This document shows, one piece after another, positions 33,662 to 45,186 of a stretch of 64,000 nucleotides of DNA (positions are counted from its first letter, which is position 1; each line of letters begins with the position of its first letter). A model generated the notes under the pieces. The model saw nothing but the letters and a program-made list of their open reading frames with translations. It ran no database searches and was not told the origin of the DNA. This DNA comes from Entonaema liquescens. Lineage: Eukaryota > Ascomycota > Sordariomycetes > Xylariales > Xylariaceae. Location of the stretch: contig CADCSX010000012.1 in NCBI GenBank assembly GCA_902805475.1, positions 558,001 to 622,000 on the forward strand, in the 5' to 3' direction. The position numbers were made by a program, and so were the translations under genes.

Positions 33662-34436
33662 ATGCCGCATCAGAATGTCCTCATGTCATTTGTCCCCGGC
33701 GGAGGGATGACTTACCAGCCTACAAACTATTTACTCAATAAGCATATCAAAGACGTTAGGGTCATGATGTCCTTGGAAACAGCAGGATTCGCCCAGCCTA
33801 CAAAAGGTCCAAGGCGAGAAGCAAAGAGAGCAGTGGACCAAGCACGTGAGTTAGCATAAGAGACCTTTTCGTATTACCTATCTTTTGTGTTTTTAGTATC
33901 AATGCCTAACCCTCGTTGTCGCAGTAGCAGACATGTTTACTCTCGGATTGCAACCTAAGATCATCAGTCGCCTAAACGCCAAGGACGGCGGCTTATTGGA
34001 ATTTCTAGTTGTGCTCAAGAGCGCCGTTACTTGGGCTAAACGTCTCGGAGACTCAACATTCATCCGGCTCTGCCAGCGATTAGTCGAGGCGCGAAAGGCA
34101 TGGCAAGAGAACCCACGTCATCATCTCGATCCTAGTCAACTCAGCAAAACAGCACGCAGTATAGATACCCTGCTCGGTATAACAGGGGGCCTCTGGAATG
34201 ATGCCGAATTTGAGATCTACGGACTAGTTGGAGGATGGGATGAAGATGAGGAGGATGACAACTGTGACTCTGAACCTTCTACCCCTCGGGGCTCTTCTAT
34301 TGGTTCATCCGGAGACATGGAGATGGATATAGGCGACCTTGCTACTGCGCTACAGGATGATATTGACGAAGAGAACATCAGAGAAGGCATGGAGCGGATG
34401 GACTTGGATGACCCAATGGATATGGACGACAATTAG
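33662..34436 (+). CDS. Unknown protein, tandem paralogue A
   Basis: Exons 33662-33845 and 33925-34436; 231 aa (MPHQNVLMSFVPGGGMTYQP...). After the splice: LADMFTLGLQPKIISRLNAK, GGLLEFLVVLKS, FIRLCQRLVEARKAW, GGLWNDAEFEIYGL. The C-terminus is acidic and Ser-rich (GWDEDEEDDNC; MDLDDPMDMDDN). The intron sits in the same codon and phase (C|TN, phase 1) as in paralogue B at 36046-36884. The family is not recognised; it appears helical and soluble with no signal peptide. A SINE-like element ends 526 bp before the ATG. Confidence 0.72.
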
Positions 34437-35267
34437 TTCCAAGGTATGATCATCAGAATATTGATTGTGGAGTTTGGGAGGGCGAAGGAGTGTTTAGGAA
34501 AACCACCCGCATAGTGATTAGATACCCTAATTCCATAAAACATTCCAGATGTTTGTGCTCTTGCATATTGCGAAAGAAAACCTACCCTCCCTTATTCTTA
34601 ATGTTTATATTCCTTATTACCATCAAGTTAAACTTGGATGTTATCATTCCGTAGGTAGACCGTGTGCAATTGTTTCACAACATTTCTATTTAGCTTGACC
34701 AAAGCAAACTGGGAATGTAGCTAAACATTGATTTTTGATGTCGTTCCCATAGGTAAATGGTAGTCTCTCTCCAAGTAACATATCAGTCTTCCATGAGGTG
34801 TGCATAAGTACTTAACGTATTCGGAGTTCACTTATTAGTATCGCTAGGTTAAAAGTGTATCTTTTTTTTCTTCGTTGCCTAGAATTTAGGCAATATTCCC
34901 GAGTAAAATGCGCAGGTACAGTCGATCTTCCAGTTATAGAGGCAGAGATATGATAATTGCCAACGTAGGATTTACCTACCTATATAGGTACAATAGAAGG
35001 CTTAGCAAATTATCTCTGAGGAAACCATCGTATATGGTACGGATGGACTGTCTTGCGGAGATGCCCTTAGAATGGAATATTTGAAGGGTACTAACTTTAC
35101 AGAATGGCAGGTATTCTTATACCTACTAGTTATTCAGATTCGTTATATTCACATATTACGAAAGTTACTAACCGCGTCACTGAGGGCTGACCTCTAATAC
35201 CGAAATCAAGGATGTATTGGAAATAAATCGTCTTTCGGAAAGGATAACGAATGAAAAAGAACAGAAG
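34437..35267. other. Intergenic region between duplicated units
   Basis: AT-rich 3' region of paralogue A; no supported ORF. Confidence 0.55.
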
Positions 35268-35518
35268 AAAAAAAATAATCCCCCAGAACCCACAAATCCC
35301 CAGATCCCACAAGTCGGATCAATGAACGAGACCATCCTTATATTACAGCTATAAATAACTGCGGCTAACAGTAGCAATTGTCCATTGATGACTCCCAGCT
35401 ATCAAAGATAGTAGCGCAACAGGTAGGGTTCGAACTGAACCGAAGCCGTGTGCTTACCACTTGGCCAAGTGCCCCTCCAGGAGCGGTACTAGAACATGCG
35501 TTAAACGTTATTATATGC
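35268..35518 (-). repeat. tRNA-like / SINE-like element, copy B
   Basis: Closely similar to copy A (about 85% by eye over the body). The minus strand reads GGGGCACTTGGCCAAGTGGT (A box), then GGTTCAGTTCGAACCC (B-box region). A shared body follows (GATAGCTGGGAGTCATCAAT, the TAATATAAGGAT region), then a T-rich tail at 35268-35275. It lies 527 bp before the ATG of paralogue B, matching copy A's position within one base. Confidence 0.7.
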
Positions 35519-36045
35519 ATGGACCCTTAGAATCAATCTTTCCATACAGCTGATAGATAAATTAGTCAAATGAAAATGCCATGACGGAGTCATATTCCTA
35601 TATAACCTAACACAGCCATACCCCCACCTCTTTTCTTCCCCATCCCAGCCTCCAGCTGTAGATATAGAATGGCCTAGTCACTTAGATACGTCGAAAATAG
35701 GATATGGGCCTCAGGTTACCTGTAGGTTGCTGTAGCCAACCCTCCAATTCATGAGTCAAGTACTGTGTTAGGTACTTTCCAATATAAAAAACCACCACCT
35801 CTTCGCAACAAGCAGCTGGCGACGGGACGTTTCGTACCAAAAGTGCAGGGTCATCAGGCTAGCGTACCTACGTACCTGAGTATCCGTTGCCACCAATCCA
35901 TTCCCTAAGTTTTATATTTAATTCTGCTCACCTAACCCGAGAATTGGAATTCTACCACAACACCAACCAACCACAATCTAATCAAGAAGTCTTACTTTCT
36001 CACACAAACCAATCCTGTCTCTAAGATCACTCTTTCACTACAACC

Positions 36046-36884
36046 ATGCATCCACGACGCATAATAGCCCCGAAAAGCAATCGGAAGTCTCTGCGGGAAC
36101 TCCTCCCTTGGTTGGGGATGGAGTATCCAAACACCACATGTCTCCTCAGCCGAGCCCGCAGAGACGACAATGTCGTGGCAGAACTCCGGGCAGCGGGATT
36201 AATCTCGTCTGGCAAGGAAACCTTGACGTCGATTAAGGTCCTTGACGAAGCACGTGAGTACAAGTCACTTTCTATGCTATCTGTTTTGTTTGAAGCCTCA
36301 CTACTACTTCTTATATTTACTATCTGACGACCTGAATGCTAACTCTGGTATCTGTAGTGGCGAACATGTTTACCCTCGCTTTACGACCCGGGATGAAGAA
36401 ACATCTCTCTGGTCACCAGGGCGGTCTGCTCGAATATCTGAGCGCCCTTAGACAAGAGACTCCTTGGGCTTACAACATCGGCGAGTCGCAATTCATCCAG
36501 CTCTGCGAGCGTCTGGTCGCTGCGCGGATGGTATATCGGGAGACACATGAGCAAGCCTTCAATCCCGGGAATTGTAGCCGAACGGCGGCGAGCATCGACG
36601 CCATGTACAACGAGATCGGAGGTCTGTGGGAGATAGGTGAATTCGACCTTTACGAGTTCATGGGTGGCTATGAGGAAGAGGACCAACCAGATCCCTCCAT
36701 ACCGGCTGATGCAAAAGGTCCTGTCGAGAAAATAGAAAGAGATGTCGACATGGCTAATGGGACTGCACCTGTGGACTTGGGCGGGAATATCGCGGAGGAG
36801 AATGTCACGGAGGGTGTACGACAACTCGATATGAGACCTCGAATTGACCCACGACGCTACTGGTTTCGTACCGAGGGTTTGTGA
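36046..36884 (+). CDS. Unknown protein, tandem paralogue B
   Basis: Exons 36046-36253 and 36358-36884; 244 aa. The N-terminus is basic (MHPRRIIAPKSNRKSLRELL). After the splice: LANMFTLALRPGMKKHLSG, GGLLEYLSALRQETPWAYNI, FIQLCERLVAARMVYRE, GGLWEIGEFDLYEFMGG, then an acidic region. Homology to paralogue A is clear from the conserved positions and the identical intron position (donor CAC|GTGAGT in both). The N-terminal exons have diverged more than the second exons. Function unknown. Confidence 0.75.
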
Positions 36885-37979
36885 TGAGTGGAGAGGGTAT
36901 ACCTGATGGTGGAGACTAGATGATCGTTGACCCTGTTATGGTATGAAAGATACGCCTTTTATAATGTTCTCTCAAAGTCTTCATGATTCACCCTGCTACA
37001 GCAGGTATCCCTAAATAAAGTGTTCATGATATTCCTTTAATGTGTCTAATCCTCTTATAAGTCTTATAAGTGACCTTACATCTGTTAGTCGTTGCAATTA
37101 AGACGGGGCTACTTACAATTCCTGACTAATCATCTGCATGAGTCCCGGTGAACTATTTATAAGTTTTACGACATTAAAACCCGACTGGCTGGTCCGAGAG
37201 TAGTGGTGTATATAGCTCTCATATATATATCAATATACTACGCTGGTTTTGTTAGGGGTCTGTTACTTAGACATTGATGCATGATGGCAATCTCATAATG
37301 ATAATGTTTCAAAGAAGGCATTCTCGGACTAAACACAATATATTTCAGATGGAATACGATCTAGATTTGAAATAGGAGTGCCTAGTACCGTCCTGCAGGT
37401 TGTCTATGAAAACATGTACGCTACAGAGGAAGCTTTTCAAATCTATGGGGCGAATGGAGTTCTATGCATCATCTGAAATACGTCCAGTCGATAAGAAGGT
37501 AGTACAGTCCGGGAACATCGTGGGAAACTGATGCAGGTGGGACACAAGACTTATGCTAGTTAAGAGGAAATAAATGTTTGACCCGTATCTGTGCTGTAAT
37601 GGACGTCTCGAGCATTACGGCTTTTTCAAGGCCATTGTTGATCTTCGGCACGGAGGCTATCGAGGTAGCCCCAGAATCCTCGCACATGGGGTCACTCGGA
37701 GTGGGCGCGAGAAGACTTCGCCAGCCGTATAGGATTCAGCAGCGTATTACGGGGAACAAGAAAATTGAAGGCGCGAAAGGGAATCGTTTGTATTCGTTCC
37801 GAAACGTGGATGTGGCGGTTTATCTAACCGGCTAGATGCAGCATCAAAAACAATCCCATGCCGACCATACAGTCCTGAATTCCCCGTGAACACCAATGCC
37901 TATCTGCCGATGCGTTAGGAGATATAGCCTATAAGCCTGGTTGCAGGAGATAAAAGACTCACCACCTAGATAAAGGAAT
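36885..37979. other. Intergenic region
   Basis: Between paralogue B and eS21. An 85-aa ORF at 37578-37835 (plus) has no family features; nothing else is supported. Confidence 0.5.
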
Positions 37980-38299
37980 TTATCGCACAGGGCTCCAGAC
38001 GCTCTTCAGTAGACCGTCTCGCTGAGCGAGTCTGTTAAGAGCATCATCGCTCTCACCCATCGCGCGCACGAATCCGCAGAGGGCGTAGACGTGGTTCTCT
38101 CCCTGGATTTGTCGGCCGTTCTCGTCAACCTTGGCGATGGAGATCTGGACGGAAGCGTGGTCCTTGGCCTTGATGATGCGGTTGGTGGCGCTGCACTTTC
38201 GGGGGACGTACCTAACAATTGGAATTAGTGAAGTTAATACATAATTGAAACAGTTGGGAATTCTTACAAGTCCACGATCTCTCCCTTGTCGTTTTCCAT
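37980..38299 (-). CDS. RPS21: 40S ribosomal protein eS21
   Basis: Exons (minus): 38268-38299 and 37980-38211; 264 nt, 87 aa, exactly the family size. Begins MENDKGEIVDLYVPRKCSAT (the intron splits the Leu before YVPRK), continues NRIIKAKDHASVQI and HVYALCGFVRAMGESDDALN, and ends SVWSPVR. It is a small-subunit protein that acts in late 18S rRNA maturation. The intron after 32 coding bases has donor GTAAGA, branch CACTAAT and acceptor GTTAG. Confidence 0.97.
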
Positions 38300-38807
38300 T
38301 TTTGCGACTTGTCGACTGTAATAATCGAAAAATTTGCTATGTGGTTGGTTGCGGTCGTAGAATGTCGCAAGGGGTTGGATGTTGTCGTGGTTTAAAGGAA
38401 GTACTATTAAATTGGCTTGGAAATTTTGACCCCTCGAAAATACAAAATTACTATTTGGTGGGCGTGGGGCACAAGCTCGGGTGTTAAATCACGTGAGTAA
38501 AAAAGTCAGGTGCTTTCGAGACTATCTCGTGGTAACTAAACAGGGTATAGTCTTGGCATTCCACCTATTTACGGGTTTCGTTAATGTTGCCGCAACCTAC
38601 GCGTAACGGGCGAATTACCCAAGTTGACCTACAACAAGATAATCATCATTAAGTTTCACTCAATTCGAACCTTTTCAATTGGATATATGTGACATGTTTT
38701 TATTATGACAGATACGGCCTGCTAAGGAATTTCCTAATATCCTGTCAATCAGTAAAATCCTTAGGTGCGCGTGTCGCATACCTTCGCCCCCGCGACCTCG
38801 ATCTGCT
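38300..38807. promoter_or_regulatory. Shared divergent promoter region of eS21 and Slx4
   Basis: 508 bp separate the two ATGs, so both promoters must lie here. No ORF of note and no experimentally defined element can be named from sequence. Confidence 0.6.
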
Positions 38808-41201
38808 ATGTCAACAGCCGATGTCTTCCTGTCGTCTCCCGCACCCCCTGCAAGGGTCAATTCCTATGATATGTCGTCTTCCCCGAATCTACCTCCTTTA
38901 AACGAAATATTCTCAAGTAGTCCTAAGGGGCCGCCCTCGCGAAGTGGAAGCCATGCGCCACCCATACCCGATGATGCTCGTACGGCATTTACTAGTGCTG
39001 CGATTCTATTACGGGAAGCACCTGAGATTGATATAGAGACTGAACAGATCACTTATTCACCCCCACGGAAACCTCGATCTACCAGGGCCAAGAAGAGCGG
39101 AACACCAACACCGGAGACTACTAGTGTACCTACAGACACGGCTATTCTAATCGAATCATCACAAGAAAAGCCATGGCAGAAGTTCAAGAGTAAGAAGGCA
39201 ATATCACATAGTGATCAGCCGCCTGTTTCGAAAATTAGTGTTACCAAGAAAACAACCAAAGGTAAACAAAAGGCGAAAACAGGAACGGTCTCTAAGCACT
39301 TTCCAGCGAAAGAAGGTGTTGGGAAGCGGGCAGATGAGAAATCGGACAATGGCACCGTAGCACAGAATTTAGATGACCAAATCACGAATGATCTTCAGTG
39401 CTCGGAGCCTGCTTTGAGACGGCGAAGAGATTGGACCCCTCCACCTCCGGATGATTTCATTCTTCTGGAGTCTGAATCGGATAATCGGGAATTGCACTCA
39501 TCTGTTGACCGAGGGATAAAATCAAAGGACGTATTTGGTACACTTCAGGATCGATATGGATGTAAGGATACTGCGTCATCTAGCACATCGGACAGGTCAC
39601 AAGGGCCGAACGTTCTGGAGAAGCGGAAGCCGATCACACTCGTTTCAACTAGTGTTGAGAACGAGTGGTGTTCGAGGGATGCTTCTCCAGCTAAGGTGGT
39701 TAACACGAAGAAAAAGACAAGAACGATCACGGAACTGGCGACTGCCCCTTATATGCCACTGATCAATCCCGAACTCGACCTTACAGGTCCAGCCACAAAG
39801 GAATCATTACTGAGTTATTTCGATGAGGATGGCGCCGTCAAGGCATTAGTTGATCAACAGACAATTGTCATGACCCAGAAGAAAGGCAAAACTAAGGAAA
39901 CCAAAGCACCAACAAAGTCTAAACGTAAGAAAAAGTCTGGTACTATGGATAACCCGATTCTATTGTCTCCAAACTCTGCATTGAAGCAATCCTCCAATCA
40001 AGACTTCGTTTTTGGAACCTCGAGCCAATTGGTCAGGGAAGACTCTCCCACCACCCTCAGAGATCTTCAATTAGCAATCCAGGCCTCGAATCAAGTCGAT
40101 TCTGATCCTTTTTCAGATTCTGATAGCCAAGGATTGTGGCATGCTAGTGCAAGAGATACTGATGGTGAATTAATGAAGATGGACGATGTTCAACTAGTGA
40201 AAGGACTGCCTTCATTCGCTTTACCCCAAGGACGACAAAAGCATTCCGACGAGGGATTTGTTGATATTAACGACGTCTTGAAGTCATCAGATATTGAAGA
40301 ATCAGGGGGGAATGCCCCACAGCAAAATTCGGATTTTCAATCCCAAAATATCTCCAGCGCGCAACCTCCCCAATCCGATAGCGAGGATCATACGCGTGCT
40401 GCAGCTGGAACTGGCAACCCGCGTCCAGATTTTGAGCTACTCAACGACGCGCAACTTGCAAGCCAGATTGCCTCTTACGGGTTTAAACCAGTAAAGAAAC
40501 GACAGGCTATGATTGCGCTTTTGAATCAATGTTGGGTTAGTAAGAACCCTGGAGCTTCCATGGTTCATGCCAATTCAATCTCTACTTCGGCCAGCTTATC
40601 CGCCTCCAAGAGGAAGCAAGCTACTACGCAACCAGAAAATCCCCCAAAGCGACGAGGACGCCCGAGGAAGAATTCTATATCCGAAGTCGAAGCCTCAACG
40701 TCAAAAGCCCCCGCACCGAAGGCGACTACTGCGAAGAAGCCACGCGGGCGTCAAAAGAAAGTCACCCCAAAACCCATCGAGATTGCCGACTCCGATGTGG
40801 AGGAGTCCGTATCATCATCTTCTAGGGAGTCATCCCCGGAGTATGACCGGATATTCTCCTCTCCGCCAGCGGTGGATCTCTCTCTAGCAGAGGAGGCCGA
40901 CATGTCGTTGACCCTGTCGCCGACAGACCAGCAAGCCGACTTATTCAGACACATAACCAAAGCCGTGACATCAGCGCCGCGCTCGCAGGACCCAGCGAAC
41001 CCGTCCTGGCACGAGAAAATGTTGCTCTATGACCCGATTATCCTGGAGGATCTGGCTGCGTGGCTGAACGCTGGGGTGTTGAGCGAAGTGGGGTACAATA
41101 ATGAGGTCTCGCCCATGGATGTGAAGAAATGGTGCGAGTCGAAAAGTGTGATTTGCCTCTGGAGGGAGAATTCGCGTGGTAAAGAAAGAAAGCGATATTG
41201 A
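38808..41201 (+). CDS. SLX4: Structure-specific endonuclease subunit Slx4
   Basis: Single-exon frame of 797 aa. The long N-terminal part is disordered, Ser/Lys-rich. A SAP-like motif lies at ~540-575 (LLNDAQLASQIASYGFKPVK), an AT-hook-like KRRGRPRK at ~618 and KKPRGRQKK at ~643. The conserved C-terminal Slx1-binding domain is at ~715-797 (LYDPIILEDLAAWLNAGVL, then MDVKKWCESKSVICLWREN). Slx4 activates the Slx1 nuclease on branched DNA at stalled forks and in recombination. Length and layout fit filamentous-fungal Slx4. Another in-frame ATG at 38871 (MSSSPNLPP) is possible. Confidence 0.92.
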   Translation: MSTADVFLSSPAPPARVNSYDMSSSPNLPPLNEIFSSSPKGPPSRSGSHAPPIPDDARTAFTSAAILLREAPEIDIETEQITYSPPRKPRSTRAKKSGTPTPETTSVPTDTAILIESSQEKPWQKFKSKKAISHSDQPPVSKISVTKKTTKGKQKAKTGTVSKHFPAKEGVGKRADEKSDNGTVAQNLDDQITNDLQCSEPALRRRRDWTPPPPDDFILLESESDNRELHSSVDRGIKSKDVFGTLQDRYGCKDTASSSTSDRSQGPNVLEKRKPITLVSTSVENEWCSRDASPAKVVNTKKKTRTITELATAPYMPLINPELDLTGPATKESLLSYFDEDGAVKALVDQQTIVMTQKKGKTKETKAPTKSKRKKKSGTMDNPILLSPNSALKQSSNQDFVFGTSSQLVREDSPTTLRDLQLAIQASNQVDSDPFSDSDSQGLWHASARDTDGELMKMDDVQLVKGLPSFALPQGRQKHSDEGFVDINDVLKSSDIEESGGNAPQQNSDFQSQNISSAQPPQSDSEDHTRAAAGTGNPRPDFELLNDAQLASQIASYGFKPVKKRQAMIALLNQCWVSKNPGASMVHANSISTSASLSASKRKQATTQPENPPKRRGRPRKNSISEVEASTSKAPAPKATTAKKPRGRQKKVTPKPIEIADSDVEESVSSSSRESSPEYDRIFSSPPAVDLSLAEEADMSLTLSPTDQQADLFRHITKAVTSAPRSQDPANPSWHEKMLLYDPIILEDLAAWLNAGVLSEVGYNNEVSPMDVKKWCESKSVICLWRENSRGKERKRY

Positions 41202-41875
41202 TTTGGGTAAGGGCTAGGCTTTGTACCTGGCATGTCGTTTTATACATACTGTTGATAGCCATCGTTGTTCATAACTTACCTCGGTATATAGTGCTCCACA
41301 AACCAACGAGGTTGTTTCCGTCATCTCTGGTTCATCCTATGATAGCCTTCTTACTACACAAACGCAGACGTTAAGACTTCAATATATATCTCGTCCTTGA
41401 TATCTGCTAGCCAGTAACCTGCCACCCCACGTTAGCATTACATACCAAGAGCTACTACCTCTAACAGCTTTATCCACAAACTCCACGCGGTCACATAGTA
41501 CTATGGTTTTAGTAGAATACATTTGAACTCATTACGCTTTACTTGCCTAGGTACCTATCTGAGGTATGTGGGTATAAGTATACCTAGTGATTGCAAATAT
41601 TCAACACAATACTTTTAAACTGCAATGGGGAAAGAAAGCACCATGTTTTTGCAATTGCTGGATTCATGTGTCGTCCCGACTATGTCGATGCGTGGGGTCT
41701 AGGTGCAGGTGAACCGGCCCTCTATCTCCGCACTCTCTGTTTTGCCGTCGCGCGTAGTACGCAGCGGTAAGATAATCGCACGGTCTGGGATCCCACCCAA
41801 CGCCTTCTCAGACTTGTCCATAGAGACGAGGATGTTGCTGTCGAAGTCTTGGTATTGGAGAATTCTATCCGGCGA
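41202..41875. other. 3' intergenic region between convergent genes
   Basis: No supported ORF. Includes a CCTAGGTACC palindromic motif near 41549. Confidence 0.55.
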
Positions 41876-42952
41876 TTACGTGTCCAGATGTCCCGCGTCG
41901 ATGTTGGTGGTGCTGCTGTTACTGGGAGCGCACTCGCCCTCGATCTGTCTGGGTATCTTTATGTATTTCCTCGGGTCGTATAGATATCGCGGAGACATAG
42001 GTCCGTTGTCTAACTCGCCTGCTAAGTACTCGGAGCTAGGACTGCCTCTGGGAGGAACTATCCCCCCGCAATAGGGTTCTTCCCAGAGGGGCGTAGCTTG
42101 GTCAAAGACGTCGGTGTCGTTATCTTCATTGTGCTGGAATGGGGGAGTGCCCGTCGAGGTGGCATTCACACTGTCCAAGTCATAGTCGACGGTCGGCGTA
42201 GCGGCGCCGAATAAACTCTCATTTTCCTCGTCTTGACGGTCCTCAAGTACATTTTCAGCAACTTTTCCCTCGTTCTCCCGTTTCTCGGACCCGCTGGTGG
42301 TATCGATACTGCCGCGATCCTCGCTATGTTTGAGCCGTAAGGAAAGATCGAACCGAACATTCCTAGGCTTGCGCTTGAGGAATTTAGGCGCCGACCCAAC
42401 GTCATCGTCCGTGTTCTCGCGGCGTTCAGTTACGGGAATCCCATCCAACTCGCAATGTCCGCACTCATCACGCAAGAACTTACTTATAGGTGAAAGTTCG
42501 CTGCCCACAGGAGATATGGGGTAAACACTGGCAGAAGTATCTTCATGTCCGTCACAGTTAAATCCAAGGGGAGTAACGGGATCATCTCGAACATTACTCT
42601 CAGGAAATCGCAGAACTGGGTCAACATACATATTCTCGAGCTCGTGACCCTTGAATTGGGTTATCGGCTTCCTAAGGTTATTCTGTTGGAACTTACGTGG
42701 AGGGTTCTGGGCGAGGCTGACTGCCTTAGTTGCATCTACTTGAAGACGACCCTTGGTTGCGAGTCCGTTGGTTGTATTTCCCAACCTTTTGACTCTAGTG
42801 CCATTTGCAGCTGTCTTCGCATCAGCCGTTATAGAAGTAGGCTTGGTTACCTCCAGTGGACGCAGACGTCTCATTTCGTGTTTCACTGAACACTCCTCGC
42901 AGTCCCTGTACATACTTCGAGGCGACAAAAGGTCTCCACAAGTTGCGCAGAA
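41876..42952 (-). CDS. Hypothetical protein with N-terminal CxxC zinc-ribbon-like motif (start exon uncertain)
   Basis: The open frame after a TATAG acceptor at 42953 starts FCATCGDLLSPRSMYRDCEE, so CxxC...CxxC sits at the extreme N-terminus. About 350 acidic, mostly disordered residues follow, with a second CxxC (ECGHCELDG) near residue 165, RKPRNVRFDLSLRLK near residue 190, and the end NIDAGHLDT. The first exon is unclear. The only nearby phase-matched start is an ATG at 43048-43050 directly followed by a weak GTGACA donor, which would make a one-codon first coding exon (MFCATC...); otherwise translation would start at the internal ATG of MYRDC. No family is recognised. Confidence 0.6.
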   Translation of the reverse strand, partial: FCATCGDLLSPRSMYRDCEECSVKHEMRRLRPLEVTKPTSITADAKTAANGTRVKRLGNTTNGLATKGRLQVDATKAVSLAQNPPRKFQQNNLRKPITQFKGHELENMYVDPVLRFPESNVRDDPVTPLGFNCDGHEDTSASVYPISPVGSELSPISKFLRDECGHCELDGIPVTERRENTDDDVGSAPKFLKRKPRNVRFDLSLRLKHSEDRGSIDTTSGSEKRENEGKVAENVLEDRQDEENESLFGAATPTVDYDLDSVNATSTGTPPFQHNEDNDTDVFDQATPLWEEPYCGGIVPPRGSPSSEYLAGELDNGPMSPRYLYDPRKYIKIPRQIEGECAPSNSSTTNIDAGHLDT

Positions 42953-45186
42953 CTATAATAGAGGATTAAGGTTAGCAATTATCTTGAAGGTATAGGATAG
43001 GGGTGGGTTTAAACTCTGCCAAAAAAAAAAAAAAAAAAGTCTGTCACCATCTGAGTCGTAGATGATTCGAGTTGTGGGTTAGGTAAACAGGGATGCGTTG
43101 TGAATAGGTGCCTACCTTTTCATTTTCTTAGAATCCGCACCTGTATTGTCTCGGTCGGCCAGGTAAGAATGCATACCACAATACAATTTATCTTGAATAG
43201 CCTGCTCAAGACAAGTCCAGTGGTTGCACAGCATAGGGATATAATGGTCAACCATTGTCTTATTGTTGTTTCTCTAAGTTTCGTGTCTTATGTTGTTACT
43301 TCGCTTTATATGCAAGATGATCTACGTATTTAGGTCGATTCCACATTATGGTTATACTGAGCGCTCTTATATCTAGGATTTGGAATTTCTGGTTTAAGTA
43401 ACTATAGACAATCTTTTTGGTGCTCCTGTAAAACTGGGGCCTTTATCCCGGCCTTTGTCCTATTCGTTCTGATCATAGTAAGGTGCACGAACAATTGGTA
43501 TTGGTTCAAAGGGAAATGCAGAACAATGTTGTTGTCCTAATATGACCTAGGTTCTAGATCTAGTTCTATCCGCCGTCTCGGTATACATCTATTATAGTAA
43601 TAATAAATATAATAACGGGATACTCGGTTAAATATTATTGTGTCAGCTAGCTATTCATCCTCTAACTAACAGGGGCATTAAAAGGGCACGTACGACCGAA
43701 ATAAAGATCTCTAGAGTCATATTAAGCGTGTGTTTACAGTGTTGAACTTAGTACAATATAATAAGTAACAGGAATAAAGAGCTAGTTATTTAGAATCCAA
43801 TAAGATTCACTGTAGTGATTTCGCTATCCTATAATATCATGTTGATAGAGATGATTTTATCTTCGCGGTGACCACTCACGGGCGCTGAGGTGATGACTGC
43901 TCTATGTTATTGTGTATGCCTAGGACTAAATTTCTTACTATTGCTATCACAGGGCTATCATTTCTAGATGGACCGAATATCTTATAGCCTCTTTATGGTA
44001 TGTATAGTCGTTTCGGATCGAGTATCAGCCAACACTCTGTTATAATCACCTGGATTGAAGGGTTTATATGTAACTAGGTAACCATACATAGTATATGGAG
44101 TTTATGTACAGATAAAGGGCAACCAAGCCAGTAGTCCGTTTAGAGGATCCATCTCCTATTGCTACAGGGTTATGGTTAATAATTGCCAAAGATAATCAGA
44201 TATTCCAGTCGGGCTGTAGAGTACCTCTTACCTCCTGACGCTAGCTACAGGTTGCAGACGAACCGATAAGGTTGAGTAATAGATACATCTACTTTACGCC
44301 GACTTTTGTACAGATGGTGGTTACTGTGACAGAGGTTCCTTGCAGCCATATGAGCCAGCACAACACGGGCTACATGTTTATCGTAAGATCTTAGTACAAT
44401 CCCCTGGGTGATATGGACGTTAGAACATTAACTGCCTAGGTACGTGCTCCTTTCTGTAGCGTTTGTTGTGACCCCGCCAAATCCATTTTGTGTGCAGTAC
44501 TGGAAAGTCAGGCCTTTCTCATCTGGTTGCCTACCTGAATTCGCACCCCTGAATTCGTACCTGAATACCTGAATACGTACCTCGATTTTAACAGCCGGGT
44601 TCGAGCTGTGTTAATTAGCACCTTCCTAGGTACTTACTTAATTGTCTGCCTGCACAACGTGAAATGAAATTCTTTCTTTTCGCCGCCTTCAAATTCTTCT
44701 AAACATCCGTGACACAATCACTCTCTCACATTCATCTACATCCCCTACCTATCGTAAGTTTTCTTATTCCCCGCCGTCATCACAAGAGGTCAGCATCCTC
44801 ATTCCTCCAGCCCTTCTTCGTGCCCGAGCCATACTACAGATCTTGGAGCATCTCCTCCCTGCTTCATCTCTTGTCACACTTCCTATCCGCCGTCTTCTAC
44901 AAAGTTATTGCATCAGGTCTAGATCCTAATAGTTCTAGTTCCTTGCAGACAAATCACACTGTCGAAAGCCGCTTTATCGAACGGGCTTTACTCAAGGTAT
45001 GCAACACTGCTTTTCTGATTGAGATCCTCACAATCCGCGTTATACCTACTTGAAAGGCCTTTCTTTCCGAAACCCAACATTACCTTTCGGCGCAGCATCA
45101 GCAATCTACTATTCCCTTAGATTTTGTGTCCGCTAAGGTATATTTACCTTTGTGTAGACACCTTACTGACTAGATTTCACTCTTAG
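42953..45186. other. Intergenic region with an A18 homopolymer
   Basis: Contains an A18 tract at 43021-43038, AT-rich sequence to ~44640, then the CT-rich leader and 5' UTR introns of the gene at 45187 (first donor CCTATC|GTAAGT at 44754). ORFs of 77 and 114 aa are not supported as separate genes. Confidence 0.5.
43021..43038. repeat. A18 homopolymer
   Basis: Eighteen consecutive A on plus, inside the possible first intron of the gene at 41876-42952. Confidence 0.95.

Noticed and set aside
38006..38218. 70-aa ORF on minus at the eS21 locus
   Set aside because: Wrong frame of the second eS21 exon.
44560..44620. GGGTTCGAGC resembling a tRNA B box
   Set aside because: No A box at the right distance and no cloverleaf.
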